A stretch of 64,000 bases of DNA from Blasia pusilla (lineage: Eukaryota > Marchantiophyta > Marchantiopsida > Blasiales): contig CM114272.1 of NCBI GenBank assembly GCA_050084515.1, positions 9,238,001 to 9,302,000 on the forward strand, given 5' to 3'. The translations under genes and the position numbers were made by a program. Below the pieces are notes generated by a model that was given only the letters and a program-made list of their open reading frames with translations, was not told the origin of the DNA and ran no database searches. Positions 1 to 12,870 of the stretch are shown one piece after another (position 1 is the stretch's first letter; every line of letters begins with the position of its first letter).

Positions 1-904
1 GACATCAAGATGATCATTGTAATTACCACAACAAAAATCAAAGTAAGTGGGCATATCCTAATCTATATAATTAAAAGAAGACAAAGTTTGAGGAAACCCT
101 CCTGATGTCGACACCTTGTCCTATGAGGGCATTCACGCGAGTCATATTGAGACAGAGTTGAATTAAAAAAAGATAATAATTATTTTTTAATTACCACCCG
201 TGCATATAACGGGCTCTAGTTTCTAATATGCACAACTCCGAGGCATATTTGAATCACACATTCGTCCTCCATAGATTTAGTGGGGGTTTCAGTGGTTGTC
301 GCCATGGCAATTTCCTCTCTGACCCGGAAACGAGGCATACGGGCAAAGCCCCTCCGGGATGGAACGTAAGGACACGGCGCCCCACACGAAAAGCGATCAA
401 GTCCGTGGGAAAAGTTCCGAAATTGAGACGCCCTATTGCTATGATGTTTGGATTTCCCGTATGAGTTGTGGTTGCCTCACCTCTCCTGCAGTGTCAGTGA
501 GTGAGCGAGCGAGCGAGCGAGCGATTTGAAACCTTGCCACCAAGATTGGTTTGGCGCTGCACATTGAGAACGTCGGGAGCACGATGGAGCGCTCCTAGCC
601 GGTGCTGTGAGGAGCGAAAGGCTCATCTGCGGAGAGAGCGAGACGGAGGAGACTGGAGTGATGTGACAGATCGTTTCATCTAATGGTACGCTGATGGCGT
701 GGAGGTCGTTTTAGTCGTTATCTTAGGGGATGTGTGATGATCCGGGTCAGGTAACTAGCGAGCGGCACACTGCCTTTTTCGTGAAGGTGTTCGTTTCTTA
801 GAATTGTTAAGAGGAGGGGCAAATTTCTGCGGAGGGGATTCGAAATTTGGCAATTTTGCTCCGATCCATGAGTTGTTGGTTGTGCGTGTCGGAAGAGGAA
901 AGAA
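1..904. other. Upstream region of the Rab escort protein gene
   Basis: I see no convincing gene here; the short open frames have no recognisable protein features. Positions 497-524 hold a GAGC tetranucleotide repeat. The stretch just before the REP start codon is probably promoter and 5' untranslated leader, but no clear TATA element or transcription start can be assigned. Near 197-220 a small CCCGT/ACGGG hairpin is followed by CTCTAGT, which looks like a weak Helitron-type 3' end. Confidence 0.4.
497..524. repeat. GAGC microsatellite
   Basis: About six tandem copies of a GAGC/GAGT tetranucleotide lie roughly 380 bp upstream of the REP start codon, probably in or near its 5' leader. Confidence 0.8.
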
Positions 905-3900
905 ATGTCGACGGATTGCTTGATTGAGCCAGACTCGTACGATTTAATAGTGTTGGGAACAGGTTTGCCCGAGTCAATTCTGGCAGCGGCGGTCGCAGGA
1001 TCTGGCCACACAGTCCTGCATCTCGATTCGCTCGATTTTTACGGAGCGCACTGGGCTTCCCTGCCTTTGTCACAGTTCTCCTCATGGGCAGCATCGGGAG
1101 GTTCCTTTGTAGTACCTCTGGCGGCTGGAACTCTCAGTGGTACAGGTTCGTCAGCTGTAGAGCAGGATCGTGAGGAGTTCGCACTTCCCAATGGTTCTGC
1201 GCAATTAACAGGGGTGGATCCGGGTACTGTAATTGACGGCGAGCAAATTACGGATGGTCCCGTGGATGAGGATGGGCATATTCTTACGAGCGATGTGGTG
1301 AGTGAGGGAAGAGAAGCCACAGGTGCACGAGATCTTAATGATTTAGGTTTAATGGCAATCAAAATGGATTATGAGCAATCAATTTATTCCGAGGTGAAAG
1401 TGGTTGAATACGAAGGCGTGTCCCTTGGTGCCTCCAGATACTATAACATAGACCTCTGTGGACCCAAGCTCTGCTTCTGTGGAAGTAATTTAATAAACTT
1501 GCTGATCAGATCGGGAGCTACCAACTATGTCGAATTTAAGGGTGTGGAAGCCAGCTACATTTGGACAGCGACGGGTTTATCTGCCGTGCCTTCTTCGCGT
1601 GCTGACATTTTCAAGGACAGTTCGTTGAGCCTTCCCGACAAACGCTATTTGATGCGATTCTTCAAGCTCGTGACGGAGTACGCCAGCGGAGAAAATTTGT
1701 CGAGTGGTGCTATCTCACCAGAGGATCTTGAGATTCCTTTCGTGGACTTTATGCAGCTTCAACATCTTCCAACTTCTATACAATCGTACAGAGCAGTACC
1801 TACTGGAGGCCATGAATTTTGGTGGTGGCTATTCTGCGTCCTTCTCCTGTCTTAGGTGATAGAAATCGCAATTGCTACCAGTAATCGCAGCCTTAGTCTA
1901 CTTACATGAGGGGCGCGGTTCGAACGCCGCAGCAGTTAGGTACTGTCTGCGTGGTTGAAGGCTTCTTCCGAATGGTAGTGGGAAATGGTTTGGAAGGTCT
2001 CACTTAAAGGGAAATGTGAGCATGAGATTCAGTGAGAACGTGTGAACAAAACTGATCTCTAGAGTTTGTATTAATTCTAGTGACTCGGCTGTTACTCATG
2101 CTTTGTTTATCTTGCACAGAATTATTCTCTATGCGATAGCCCTGGTTGATCATGAACAACATGGAGGTATTGAAGACCCCACCCGTCTTCTCAAGACCCA
2201 AGATGGACTCATGAAGCTGGCACTGTACCTGTCTTCGGTTGCTCGGTAAACTAGTTTGCCTACACGACTTGTTACTATAGTTCTTGACTTTCCTTTGTCG
2301 GGGTTTATTTATTTAGTCTAAGCATTGAGCTTTGCTTTCCAAGCATACGTTTGGCACTCTACTGAGCCTTTTTGTTTGTAGTTCATTTCATCTTGACACA
2401 GAAGACAGTGAGTTCTTTCCTCTTTCTCCTCTGCAGATTTGCAGTGTCCTTGTAAATGAAGCTCCGCCTAAAGAACTGATCTGCTCATGTAACGGTGGTT
2501 CAGATCTTGCCGAATACGTGCATCATTTAGTTGTTTATCAGAGGATTGAAACGAAGGTGTATTATGACGTTTAACAAAATTTTCTTTAGGTTTCCAAATG
2601 CGCCGGGAGCTTTCTTGTATCCTTTTTATGGTCAAGGAGAGCTTCCTCAAGCTTTTTGCCGCTCCGCTGCGGTTAATGGGGCCCTTTATGTGTGTTTCTT
2701 TTCAACTCTTCATCAGTTGTTTTAGTCTGGCTTCTTGCTGTTATTTGAGTCATATTGTACTTGCTTTTAAAAATAAATAAATTTATGTCCGGGTTCATCT
2801 TTCTTTGGTAGAAGAACTATCATGAAAGTCTTCTGACAGAATTATGGATCTAAGTTTGTTGGCTTACTAAATTGGTGTCTTCTCGAAAAAGTGATTGATT
2901 ACCTTCAAAAGGTATGGGGTATGAGAATGAAATTTAGTGCTTTTAAATTTATTTCACTGAAAAACATGTTTTGTTTGGTTGTAGGTGCTCCGGCGACCAA
3001 TTAGTGCTCTGTTGGTGAACAAGGTTGGGTGCCTATTTTTCTACCCATCAATTCAGAAGGGATAACGTGTCTGCATGATTGAGACTTAGATCTCTAAAGC
3101 ATGACGAATGAGCTTGTCAACATTGCATTGTGCTCTCTTTAAATAATGATCTGGTAGTCATTATGTTTAATCTAGTTTGATCCGTTTCCATTTTAATGTT
3201 GAAGGCTGGTGTTTTCAAATGCAGGATACAAATGAGTATAAGGGTGTTCAAACACTTCAGGGGCAACTGCTTTTCAGCAAAAAGTTAGTTGTGGGACCTG
3301 GAGTTATGCCAAGATCTGGTGGAGAGGATGGGTTGCCATTGTCAGCAAGATTGGATACTCCAAGTGATGTAAATGCAGGAATTGCTTCTTCTTCAAGAAC
3401 TGCTACAGCATCTTTTTCCGAAGGCGATTGTATACAAGTAGCCAGATGTGTGTGTATCACTGACAAGTCTCTATTTGAAGGGCAGAACTCTCTGCTGATC
3501 ATCTTTCCTCCAAGATGTAAGAAATATTTTTGCTTTGGCTTGGTTTAATTATGTCCTTTATCTTGACAGGTACAAATAAGTTGTCCCTTTCATTTTCTAA
3601 TCTCTTTCAAACCATTTTCTCCCTTTTAAGAATTGCAGAAATTATGCCAATTTGAAGAGTTAGAGAAGTCCCTGGTTGCTTGGTTTACCTCGTCATTCTC
3701 TATGCTTTACAGCAGCAGTTGCGAGCCACCCATATTTGAAGCCTTGTGCTGCACTCTTGATTACGGATGAAGCTCTTGGAGAGAATGTGCTTGAAATGAA
3801 TCTGGTTTGGGCTGTAAATTTTCGACGTATTTTGAAAGAAAACTTTAGTTGAGATATTGCTGTACGCATTGTAAACTATTGATCTCCCTGCACACACAAA

Positions 3901-5080
3901 TGGTGGTCTACTTTGGACTTGTGCTGTGCAGCTGTTCGTGAAAGTCTTTCAACTGTGATAAGAGCCTTGCAGCTAAGCAGTGGTACCTCAGTTTGTCCAG
4001 AGGGAAAGTACGTTAATGCCTTGATGTCCACTGGACATCTATCGATTTTGTTTATGATCACACACTAACTCTCCCTCTTTGTGAACGGCTGTAGAGATTT
4101 TGTTACCAGTTATATTCTTTCCTCATCTACTACCAAATCTGACATGTCATAGAATTTGCAAGTACTATCAGCTTGTAAGACTTGACATGCTCTCCAGTAA
4201 AATGATGCATTGGTGGTGGAGCATGCTCAAGTTCAGCAATGCTAGATTTCAATTCAAGCCTGACCATCAGGTGTAAAGCAGATTTACTACATTGAGAGTA
4301 TTGTGTACTCCCCACCCCCCACCCCCCACCCCCATCCCCCACCCCTCACTTATGTCGTTTTGTTAAGTTTCTGGCTTGCTGTATGCAGGTATATTGTACA
4401 GCTATCAACCATTTGCTCAACCCCAGGAGAAGGACTAGAAGCCATAAAAGCAGCTACCAATGCCCTATTCTCTCAACAAGAGGATAGCAATGTGGAAAAT
4501 TCTGGATCTGATGGAGATGTTGATGTGAATTCGAAGCCCAAGCTACTATGGTCCGTCTCCTACATTCAAAACTTACACACGGCTGCAGAAAACATGGTAA
4601 GGGTTATGCATCTGGAACATTTTGTGAGGATGATTTTATTCACAGCTGTAGTGATAACCAACGAGGCTTCTCTTTGTGCTTGTTATATCTTTATTGAGTT
4701 TGTTCCTTAATTCAAGTAAATGAAAGGAGTACCATTTCATTTGGGCATTACAGGCAATTTCTGGTGCTGCTGTTTGCAAAGTTCCTGATGGGGCTTTGGA
4801 CTTTGAAGGTGTTCTGGCATCAACCGAAAAGGTACTGTCTGCTGTCCCAGAACCTGTCCCCTAATATCTATTGTTGCATCTTAGCTTTTGGTAAACGCTA
4901 CTATGTTTCTAAGGGTTGAGGGAATTGGACTCATGAGTTGTAGTGTGCTCCATGCATGCTGAATTGGTTTGTTGCCTTGGGATGGCACAGGTATTTGGGG
5001 AGCTTTTCCCAGAAAAAGATTTCTTTCCCAGAGTTGTTGAAGCTGAAGAGAATGGGGCAGATGAACTTGAAATGGAATAG
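905..5080 (+). CDS. REP: Rab escort protein (REP), nine exons
   Basis: This encodes a Rab escort protein of the REP/GDI family. Known role: REP binds newly made Rab GTPases in the cytosol, presents them to Rab geranylgeranyltransferase, and delivers prenylated Rabs to membranes. Exons: 905-1785, 2120-2245, 2590-2689, 2985-3023, 3225-3516, 3932-4007, 4389-4596, 4754-4831, 4991-5080. Every intron is GT-AG, and the phases join without a stop to give 629 residues. Seen in the protein: an N-terminal dinucleotide-binding-like block ([13 protein letters not shown], about residues 12-24, then [10 protein letters not shown]); a block with [10 protein letters not shown] and [12 protein letters not shown]; then [43 protein letters not shown], and a C-terminal RALQLSSG...[10 protein letters not shown] part. 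The order matches plant REP as I recall it. The acidic tail ends LEMEstop. The start is chosen because this ATG precedes the conserved GTG block directly. The protein is longer than Arabidopsis REP, mainly through a spacer at about residues 60-160. Confidence 0.93.
4310..4346. repeat. C-rich (CCCCACC) microsatellite in REP intron 6
   Basis: A CCCCACC-type low-complexity tract lies in the intron just upstream of REP exon 7, about 45 bp before its acceptor. It may serve as part of a pyrimidine-rich acceptor tract; this is inference. Confidence 0.8.
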
Positions 5081-6694
5081 ACTCTTTTTGAAAGCAGTTC
5101 TAATGCTTTTACCAAGTTGGTCCTTTCATCATACCAAGGGGTATAACTTAGGTTAGGAATGAGCAAAAATCAGGGGAGTCCGTTTGCATCCGCAATTCTG
5201 CCTATTTATGTGTACTGCAGCAAGAGTCCTCACATCTGCGGAACAACAGAGTGGACGTTTTGTCCACATTAAAGGAAGTGTGGGAGGGATTCTGCATAGA
5301 ATTAGAAGAGATGGAAAAATGTTGATGTTGTCACACTTCCGTCTCCTTCAAAGCGCTGCCATCAGCCCAAACATTTGTAGAAACAAAAGGGGGTAGAATG
5401 GTCTTCCTAGATATAATTGTCATAGAAACTTGATTCCCTTCCAAAAGGGATGCTTATCTTCTTCACTGCCGATGTCCAATTGTCATTTAAATCGTGGGCA
5501 ATCTATTATCATTCTACATTTGTCTAGCTGGTTTATTGCATGTAGACCTAAGAGAGTGTTACAATGGATTCAAGAAAGTAAATTCCATAATGATGTTCGC
5601 ATGTGGTGTGCTGGTTCTAATTTCAGATTATCATCCTTGGAGTGAGAGATATCAAAGATTTCACCCTTTCTATTCTCTCACTATGGATTGGAGTCTTTTT
5701 ATGTCTAAAGTTTCCTTAATTTTTAATGATTTCTTCAGGGAACATGTGGAAATGCATTTCACCAATGTTTTTCCAAAATTGATCCATAGCCTTTTTGTCC
5801 ATATGGAGTGTGGAGCACTTGACACCTTCATACATGATCATGTAGGATGTGCTTAAAACCCCAAATATGACCCCCCTAAGTCGCTTGCCCTCACCATAAT
5901 GCACAATATTGTGAGAACATTTACATGATATGAACACATACCCAAACTTGCACATGTGTAGAGATATCCTGTCAATCACACATGCCAAGTTTGAATCCAC
6001 TTATGGGCCCACCTTGAGGAGACAACTTGGACAATGCACAAGAGACACTCCAAGCTTGGACCATTCTCGATCCGTGAATTGCTTCAAGTGCTTGTAGAGG
6101 TGTAGGGAGAGACCATAAAAGAGGGACATCCAAAGGCTTCCCGGCCAACTCTTGACATGGAGCTCCAACTTTGCCTTCAAAAAGATGTTGCAACACAACC
6201 TTTGTAGACAAACTTCTTCTCCTCAAAGAATGTGAACCCATCTTGCCAAAGATTTTTCAATCCATATGTTGAAGTGTTCTTGCACTTGTAGCAATAGATG
6301 ACAAATGTTAATCAATTTGATATCCACCAATTGATTGCTAGCATCAAGCCACAACCTTGATTGCTTCCAAAGCTCATATGACCCGAACTTTGTCATATCT
6401 AGAAGGGATTTCACTAGCAAAAGTGATTAATTTGATAGAGGAGAGATGCCCACATTCTCCGAACATGTATCCTTAAAGTTGGCGATCATACGATCTAGTT
6501 GAAAAGTGGATTGAGAGAGAGCGCATGACTCAACAATATCTTCCCAGTAAGTGATTAGAGGCTATGAAGCCAAATTTCTCTTAATAGACTATGCAATAAC
6601 GTCTCGGTTTTGTACATTGTGATAATCTCTTCTTATACAACCCACTGCACAGTTCCACAACCCCATGTTCATGTGAATCTTTCTACTAGAATGG

Positions 6695-7080
6695 GTTGAG
6701 TGGTGAATGGTGAGTTGTAATCTAGGTTACCACTTTGTGCTACATTGTCCCCTCATTGGCGAGAGGCATACAATCATTGATGATTACATTGAGCATTTTT
6801 TACTTTCCATATGTAAGGGTCAACATGCCAACCTTTCTCTTAGAACTAGGCGAGTGCTTGGTAGTAATCCAATTGACACTCTCAACCATTAGTGCTATAG
6901 TTTTTACTTTCCATGTTTGTGCCAATTCCTCGCCTACAACATGCGACCTCGGGGTGAGTGGTGAGCACTTGGCAATAATTCAAGTTGACACTATGCAATT
7001 TTGGCTATGTGTGCCACTTATTGGCGAGACGAAGAATACCATTGATGATTATAGTGTTCATTCTATAATTTCTAACCCAA
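6695..7080. repeat. Degenerate direct repeats
   Basis: Phrases recur in diverged form. TTGGCGAGA followed by ATTGATGATTA occurs at about 6757-6785 and again at about 7021-7049. GAGTGGTGA or GCGAGTGCTTGG followed by AATCCAATTGACACT-like sequence occurs at about 6850 and about 6955. This suggests an old internal duplication with a unit of roughly 260 bp. No coding content is evident. Confidence 0.4.
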
Positions 7081-8168
7081 CTTGCTTTCAATTCTCATCA
7101 ACAAGGGCATCAAATTTCCAAATTTTGACCTCAAGAAATTGCGAGCATGATTGTTTGCTTTGGCTGAAGAGTTTTCTCTAACTCAATGTTTGCCTTACTC
7201 TCCCCACTAATCGCACATCCAACCCTTATGTATTCTTGGAACTCCTCTTCGGCGACCTATCTCTCCACGTCTTCTCCTACTCATCTTTGTGGCGGACCTA
7301 TCCTCTTCCATGACTTAAGATGACTTGGATTGCATAGTTTTACTGCATTTTATCTTTCTCATCTAACTACTCCACTTCTCTCCTACCTTTTCCAAATGCA
7401 AAACACTCGAGATCGAGTTGAAGATGAATCACACCACTTCCATAAGAGCTATTGCTGCTATTGCTATTGTGGTTACTCCTTGTCTACAGTGCATCTAGGT
7501 CAAACACATGGTATGAGCTATAAGAGGGAAAGATATTTTATAGCTAAAAACCATGTTTAAAATTTTTGTTAATGATAGTTATAATCATTCACCTGGCTAG
7601 TAGTCAACTCACATTGGCATTCATCACTTTTGTAAATCTATATAGGTATGTTTGTCATTTGAAATGTATTTTATAAGTACAATGTATGTGTCATATGTCT
7701 CATCTTTATGATAAGCTTTCTCTAAAGGTTCATCTAGGATTATAGATATTTAGTTTCATTTGGGTGTCGAAGGAGTGGCTTTCAACAAATTAACTCAAAA
7801 CTCGAAGAGGTCCAAAGAGCACCTTCTCAAATAATGAATTGGAGTGGAGATGATATTCACTGTAGGTAATGCTCTTCATTATATGGAGATATCCATTATG
7901 TGGATATGAGAAGTGTTATCAAATATGTTTTCTAGATATAGAGCAAGAAGTTCATGATTTTGTTATTGATTCTTTCCCTCTAAACTATAGCAAGTAGTAA
8001 TTCATTTCTTGTTGAAGGTATGATGTCATTTTATAAAAGTCTCCCCAATGAATTTTGCTTAATCCAATTGTACATTAAAAAAGCTCATGTAAGATTCTAC
8101 AATAGCCAACCAGTATAAGATAGAAATAAATTCTCTTCATTTCATCTTCATTACAAAAATTTGTAAAG

Positions 8169-8212
8169 AATTATTATTATTATTATTATTAGTGTTATTA
8201 TTATTATTATTG
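8169..8212. repeat. ATT microsatellite
   Basis: An interrupted (ATT)n trinucleotide array. It lies about 40 bp before the left end of retroelement copy 1. Confidence 0.85.
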
Positions 8213-8249
8213 CCACCGATTGTTGACGTAACAAAAACGTTTTGCTTGT

Positions 8250-8767
8250 TGTCATGTCTTTTAGGATAGATCGGTGAGATCTACTAGAGCGCCTTCGAGA
8301 GTAGTGGAGGACAGGCTCATGAGGTCGAGGATGACCTGCCAAGGCCCCAAGACACTTGAGAGAGCATGTTTCCCCTTTGTTTCGGCTCATTTGGAGCCAT
8401 ATTGAGGAACTTAATATGTTAGGTAAGTACCATTTTGAGTATATGGTCGCCTCTATATTTTTGGTAAGTGCCCCTTGACCTCCTACATCAGGTCAAGAGC
8501 CAAGGAGGTGACTTGGGAGCATCAGTTACCATGAAGAGAGCTTGAGAGAGGGGAGGGGTATACCTCAAGGAGAGAGAGCTTGAGAGCTCATTCTCATTTT
8601 GTTGAACCTTTTGGCATGAGGCGGCAGATCTATGGTCTTGCTTGCCTTGTGTGTGTAACCCAAGCCTCTCATTAGCAGAGTGAGTTTGGTTTGACATTGA
8701 GAGAGACATGTGAGAGAGCATACATTTGAGAGCTATGGTGTTGAGAGAGATTGGATCTTGATTTACA
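8250..8767 (+). repeat. Left terminal repeat (block B) of copy 1
   Basis: About 518 bp, nearly colinear with 17896-18421. It starts TGT and ends ACA, the usual LTR termini, and the homology to upstream flanking DNA stops exactly at its start. The same block occurs in inverted orientation at 54296-54805 and truncated at 62155-62539. It contains many GAGA runs. Whether the LTR is block B alone or a larger A+B+C unit is unresolved. Confidence 0.75.
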
Positions 8768-10328
8768 AAGAGAGAATGAGATGAGTGAGAGAGCTTCATG
8801 GGAGAGCTCGCTGGTCACTCGCTGGTTTTACAGGTTGGGGATCGTATTCCCCGTTCAATAGTTCATGGGAGTGCTCACCGGAGCCGGAACTGCTCATTTT
8901 TTATGTTTCCTTTGCCGATTTTTCGTGTGGAAGAGTGGCGCGCGGAAGTGCTGCCCAATTTTTAGTAGGAATTGAGTATGGGGGAAAATTTCCCCATGCC
9001 AATGCTCTCAAGAGCACCATGTAGCTTGTTGATTTGTATTTTCACAGGTTTTACATTTTTGTTGGAAGAAATCAGCGTGGAAGCGCTGCCAAATTTTGAG
9101 TAGGAGAAAGAGACGTTGGGCTTTACGACAGTTCCTGTCAATTTTTATTGGAATTTTGATTCAAAATATTTTTTGATACCATCAAAGATCGTGAAGTTGT
9201 GCTCGCTGTGTTATAGACAATGTGTAATTTAGAGTTGCGAGCAAAAAGTTATGGTCAATCTTGTAAAACTGCCATTGGTAGGCGATTTTTAGGGTTAAAT
9301 TGTTCAAACCCTAAACTAGCCGCCGCGCCGGCGGCGGCCGTCATTGTCATAGTCACCATCAATGGTCCACCATCCACCGTTGGCCGCCGTCGCCGCCTAG
9401 CATTGCCTTGAGACGCATTCGGCCATTGTCCACCCTTGGTAGCCATTGCCGCCATTATGGAGTGGAGGATCTTCCATGACAACTGTTGATTCTCTAACTT
9501 GTGCCGTCACCACGAACTTTGTTGTGGCCACCACCATCATCGTAGTTTCGTCATCAACCAATGATGGCAGGTGACCTTGGGTTATGGTGTTTGAGTTTTT
9601 ATTTCATTCTGCTATGTTATGATTGGTAGCCGCTCGACGACGATCAAGGAGCGTGCCGTGATGCCCGTAGCCGCAACGCGTCGCCGATTGCCGCGTTGTG
9701 CCGCTCGTGGCTGCACCGCACCATCTCGATCAGAGAGGCGCTTCTTCACTAAGGAGTAGAGCATGTGTATTGCTGATTGAGGAGGGTATGCCGTGAATAC
9801 TGCATCCCATTATCGAGTGACGTGCCATTTTGTAGCCGTTCCGTGCCGCACCCTACCGCTGGATCCGCACCGCATATTGAGGAGGTTTGAGCAGCGTCAG
9901 TATGAGAGGAGTACGACTTGCTAATTAGAGGAGTTGTCTTCACAACCGAGTTGGGGTCAAGATTTGCAGTTGCTGAGGAACGACATCGACATTATTGTCA
10001 AGTTACCCATTTTGGTCTCTTATCCTGCACGTGTGAGGGATTTCTGGATATTGGGAAGTTATTTGGGATATTGGGTTTCGTGCTGATGCTGAGAGCATCG
10101 ATAACGTATGGGTTTACGGGACATAGACCTGTGTGGGATGTCCAGAGTTGAGGATGGTTTATCGATGAGACGATAGATCAGTTGATTTTCCGCACCACGC
10201 TGCTTGTTGCCGCACAACACACCTCTTAGTGAGAGAGTGTAGATTGAGTGCCGCATATTTAGTTTGAGTGATTGAGGGATTACTCGCAAGATTGAGAGTG
10301 ATCGTGTGAGAGGGGCACGAGGGCCATC
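8768..10328 (+). other. Block C and leader of copy 1
   Basis: Untranslated sequence between the left repeat and gag. Positions 8768-9653 (block C) recur in inverted form at 53345-54295. They include a GC-rich CCGCCG stretch near 9318-9340. A possible primer-binding site begins TGGTAGCCGCTCG near 9627, at the end of the shared block, but I could not match it to a tRNA. The rest, to 10328, has no counterpart elsewhere in the window. Confidence 0.5.
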
Positions 10329-11560
10329 ATGGCGTCCTTTCGGGATTTTGAGAGGTGAGGTAGTGGACCTAAGAGTAGTTTTGGAGGGTTTACTTGGAGT
10401 GGTGCGAGGCTTCGAGGGTCTCCTCGTGAGAGACCACCTCGATCTTCTTTTGTGTCTTCTTCAGACGAGGGGCAGCGTGTAGAGGAGTGTGTTAGTGATC
10501 CATCCTACACATTGAGTGGTCCTATCAATTGGGCATATGCGATGGACGACCAGGGTAGAGGACCGCATAGGTTTTCGGGTGTTGTAGGCACTATAGAGCT
10601 ACACGACTTCATTGCGGAGTTTAGGAGTTGGTGTGACTCACAACGGGCTAGGAGCTCTAGAGAGTTAAACCCGGTTACAACATGGAACGTTATGTTCCAA
10701 CATTTAGGAGGGGCGCCCATGGACGATAACCACGAATTCTCTCACAGATATGCCCAAAAGATTGAGACATGGCGATTCTACTATGACCCACACTATGTGT
10801 CATGGACGGAGCTGTTCCCAGATGATGAGGAGGAGTTTAGAGAGGCTACTTCCTCTTTCACTAGTGATGTTTTAGGAGGGGTCACTCGCACTAGAGCAGT
10901 TACATCGTCTAGTCGGGTTTGTCCCAAGTTCAACCTTGTGATTGAGTTCTTCGCTGAGTTGAGGGCGAGCTACCAAGGGGTACAGATAGAGAATTTGCGG
11001 AGCATCCACAACTTCTAGAGGCGTCCGGGTGAGAGTTTGCGTGAGGCTTACACTCGCTTGTGTTGGTTGATCAACATCACTCAAGGGGTGATAGAGGCTC
11101 AGGCTATCCAGTCATGGCACACGTTGTTGGACCGGATCCTGTGGACACGGGTTCCGGAGGGGGTACTTCTTATGAACACCTCCCTACATTGAGAGATATT
11201 TTTAGGACCGTCGAGAACATTGAGCGCAACATGGCGGAGGAGAGCGTAGCCACCATGGGTTTTGGGCGAGAGCAGTCACGATTGTCTGCACCACCAGTAT
11301 AGCAACGTGGACTCCGAGATAGGTTGACTGTGGCACCACAAGCTCAAGGAGGCTACCGGGAGACCGTGCCACAGAGACCTACGCCTTCATATATGGCTCA
11401 ACAGCAGCCGCCTACAATTACTTGTTGGTCATGGGGTGGAGCCCATCATCAACGTGATTGTACTCGTCAAGGTCATGGACGTGTGCCTCAGCATGGAGGA
11501 GGAGATGGTGCTGCACCAGGAGGTTATCAGTGTGACTTTTGGTAGAGATACAGTCACACA
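10329..11560 (+). pseudogene. gag: gag region of copy 1
   Basis: The frame starts with ATG at 10329 (MASFRDFER) and hits a stop after nine codons where CGA probably became TGA. It continues through SSSDEGQ and GPINWAYAMDD to a capsid-like helical stretch (10452-11018, then 11020-11300 after another stop). Near 11420-11465 it ends in a degenerate zinc knuckle CWSWGGAHHQRDC, where the second cysteine is Trp. Gag would form the virus-like particle core. It is assigned by position before protease and by the knuckle; the capsid part shows no motif I can name. Confidence 0.65.
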
Positions 11561-12480
11561 TGCGCCAGGTATTTCAGGTTACACCCTGAGTTACGTCCGG
11601 ACTGAGGGCCAGAGAGGGCACTAGAGCGAGTATCCGGTTCGGGTGGGCCTAGAATCGTGCACCAGGTGGTCCCATTGGGGGATGAGGAGCTGGAGTTTCC
11701 CATGGAGGAGGTAGAGTCCCACCACCTAGACACGTCAAAGGAGACGTCGGGCGTGAGGCTAGGATGGCTGCTCAGATACACCAGCTACAGGAGCAGATTG
11801 CCGTTACAGCATTGAGGTTACCCGATGGCGGATCCGGGGCATCAACATCATATGGAGCAGCCAGAGATATGGAGGATCCTTGTTGGATGTGCGGGGTTGC
11901 CCACATGGTGGCCGCCGTAGTTGTTACCTACGGAGCAGCCGCAAAGTTGGATCCATAGTGAGGGGAAGCCACGAAATAGACCATGCTTCCTCAGTCCTTC
12001 ACGTTGTTTGAGGTGATGAGGACCCCATCGATGGGTCTTGATCAGAGTTCTTGGAGAGTTGGTGATGTTGTTGATGTGCAAGCATGGAGGGCGACGGGAG
12101 AAGCGAGTGCGACGACTCCTATTTTTTATGCTCAAGAGGAGCATGTCTCAAGCACGTTGTTGGGGGCAGCCACGGTTGTGTACCGCGCTCTTTTATTTTC
12201 TGCTTTTGATGTTATGACCTTGGGAGATACGCCTGCTGAGATTTTCCAGATGGCCATTACGCTTTGTGAGCGTGGAGTTGGAGTTCCTACATCACGTTCT
12301 GAGGTGATTGTAGAGGAGGTGACGAGGGAGGTGATGGACCTACCCTTGGAGCTAATGCTCGGGCCGTCCACGTCAGATTCATGGGAGTCTGTGGTTGCTA
12401 GGATGGCGGAGATGCCCGCTAGACCCGCGATAGAGCGTGCCATAGCTTCTCCTGGTGTTGTTTTGGTGGATAACCAGGGA
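11560..12480 (+). pseudogene. Unidentified linker between gag and protease, copy 1
   Basis: This stretch is conserved between copy 1 and copy 2 (55797-56700). It carries recognisable protein such as AAQIHQLQEQIA, SSTLLGAATVVYRALLFSA and VMDLPLELMLGPSTSDSW. The open part is 11983-12492. Conservation of reading frame in two diverged copies shows it was coding. I do not recognise the domain; a helical structural or Gag-Pol spacer role is possible. Confidence 0.55.
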
Positions 12481-12870
12481 GAGGTCTTCTAGTTGGTGAG
12501 TCTTAGAGGTAGAGCTTTTAGTCTGCATCGCGTCTTGTTGGATTCCGGAGTGCAACCCCTCATGTTGGGGAAAGTGGCATTCAGAGGATTGGGCTTGACG
12601 AGAGCCAATGTGGAGCGTTGTCCATTCCGAATACAGACATCCTTGGGTGGAGTGAGTACCATATAGTATATCACCCGACAGGAGGTCATGGTGGGGATTT
12701 ATCGGGGACACCCTACAGATGAGTGTGTGGTGCGAGCCAAGGCGGTAGTGACCGATGCAGAGTCCTACGACGTCTTGGTTGGTGGAGCACTATTGTAGCC
12801 GATGGGATTTTCCCTCGAATACTGGGAGGAGTCAGCCTCGTACAGACCAAGATGGCAGTCAGGTGATGGG
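12480..12870 (+). pseudogene. Retroviral-type aspartic protease, copy 1
   Basis: The catalytic signature LLDSG is at about 12535-12549 (Asp codon 12541-12543). Further conserved text follows: FRGLGLTRANVERC, then AESYDVLVGGALL near 12760-12795, as in pepsin-like retropepsins of Ty3 elements. The enzyme would cleave the Gag-Pol polyprotein. Stops at about 12666 and 12796 break the frame. Confidence 0.7.

Larger units (their letters stand above)
5081..8249. other. Intergenic region with no recognised gene
   Basis: This 3.2-kb stretch follows the REP stop. The first few hundred bases are presumably the REP 3' untranslated region. From about 5700 it is AT-rich, and short open frames on both strands (for example 5972-6241 and 6223-6420 on minus, 6735-7181 on plus) show no motif I recognise. 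Parts of 6690-7110 look like diverged copies of one another, so much of this may be old transposon sequence. Confidence 0.4.

Noticed and set aside
1905-1945. GGTTCGAA near 1919 as a tRNA B box in REP intron 1
   Set aside because: No A box at the right distance, no acceptor stem, and no cloverleaf can be folded on either strand.
8169-8212. Regularly spaced repeats as a CRISPR array
   Set aside because: Simple ATT microsatellite in a eukaryotic sequence; no repeat-spacer structure here or elsewhere in the window.
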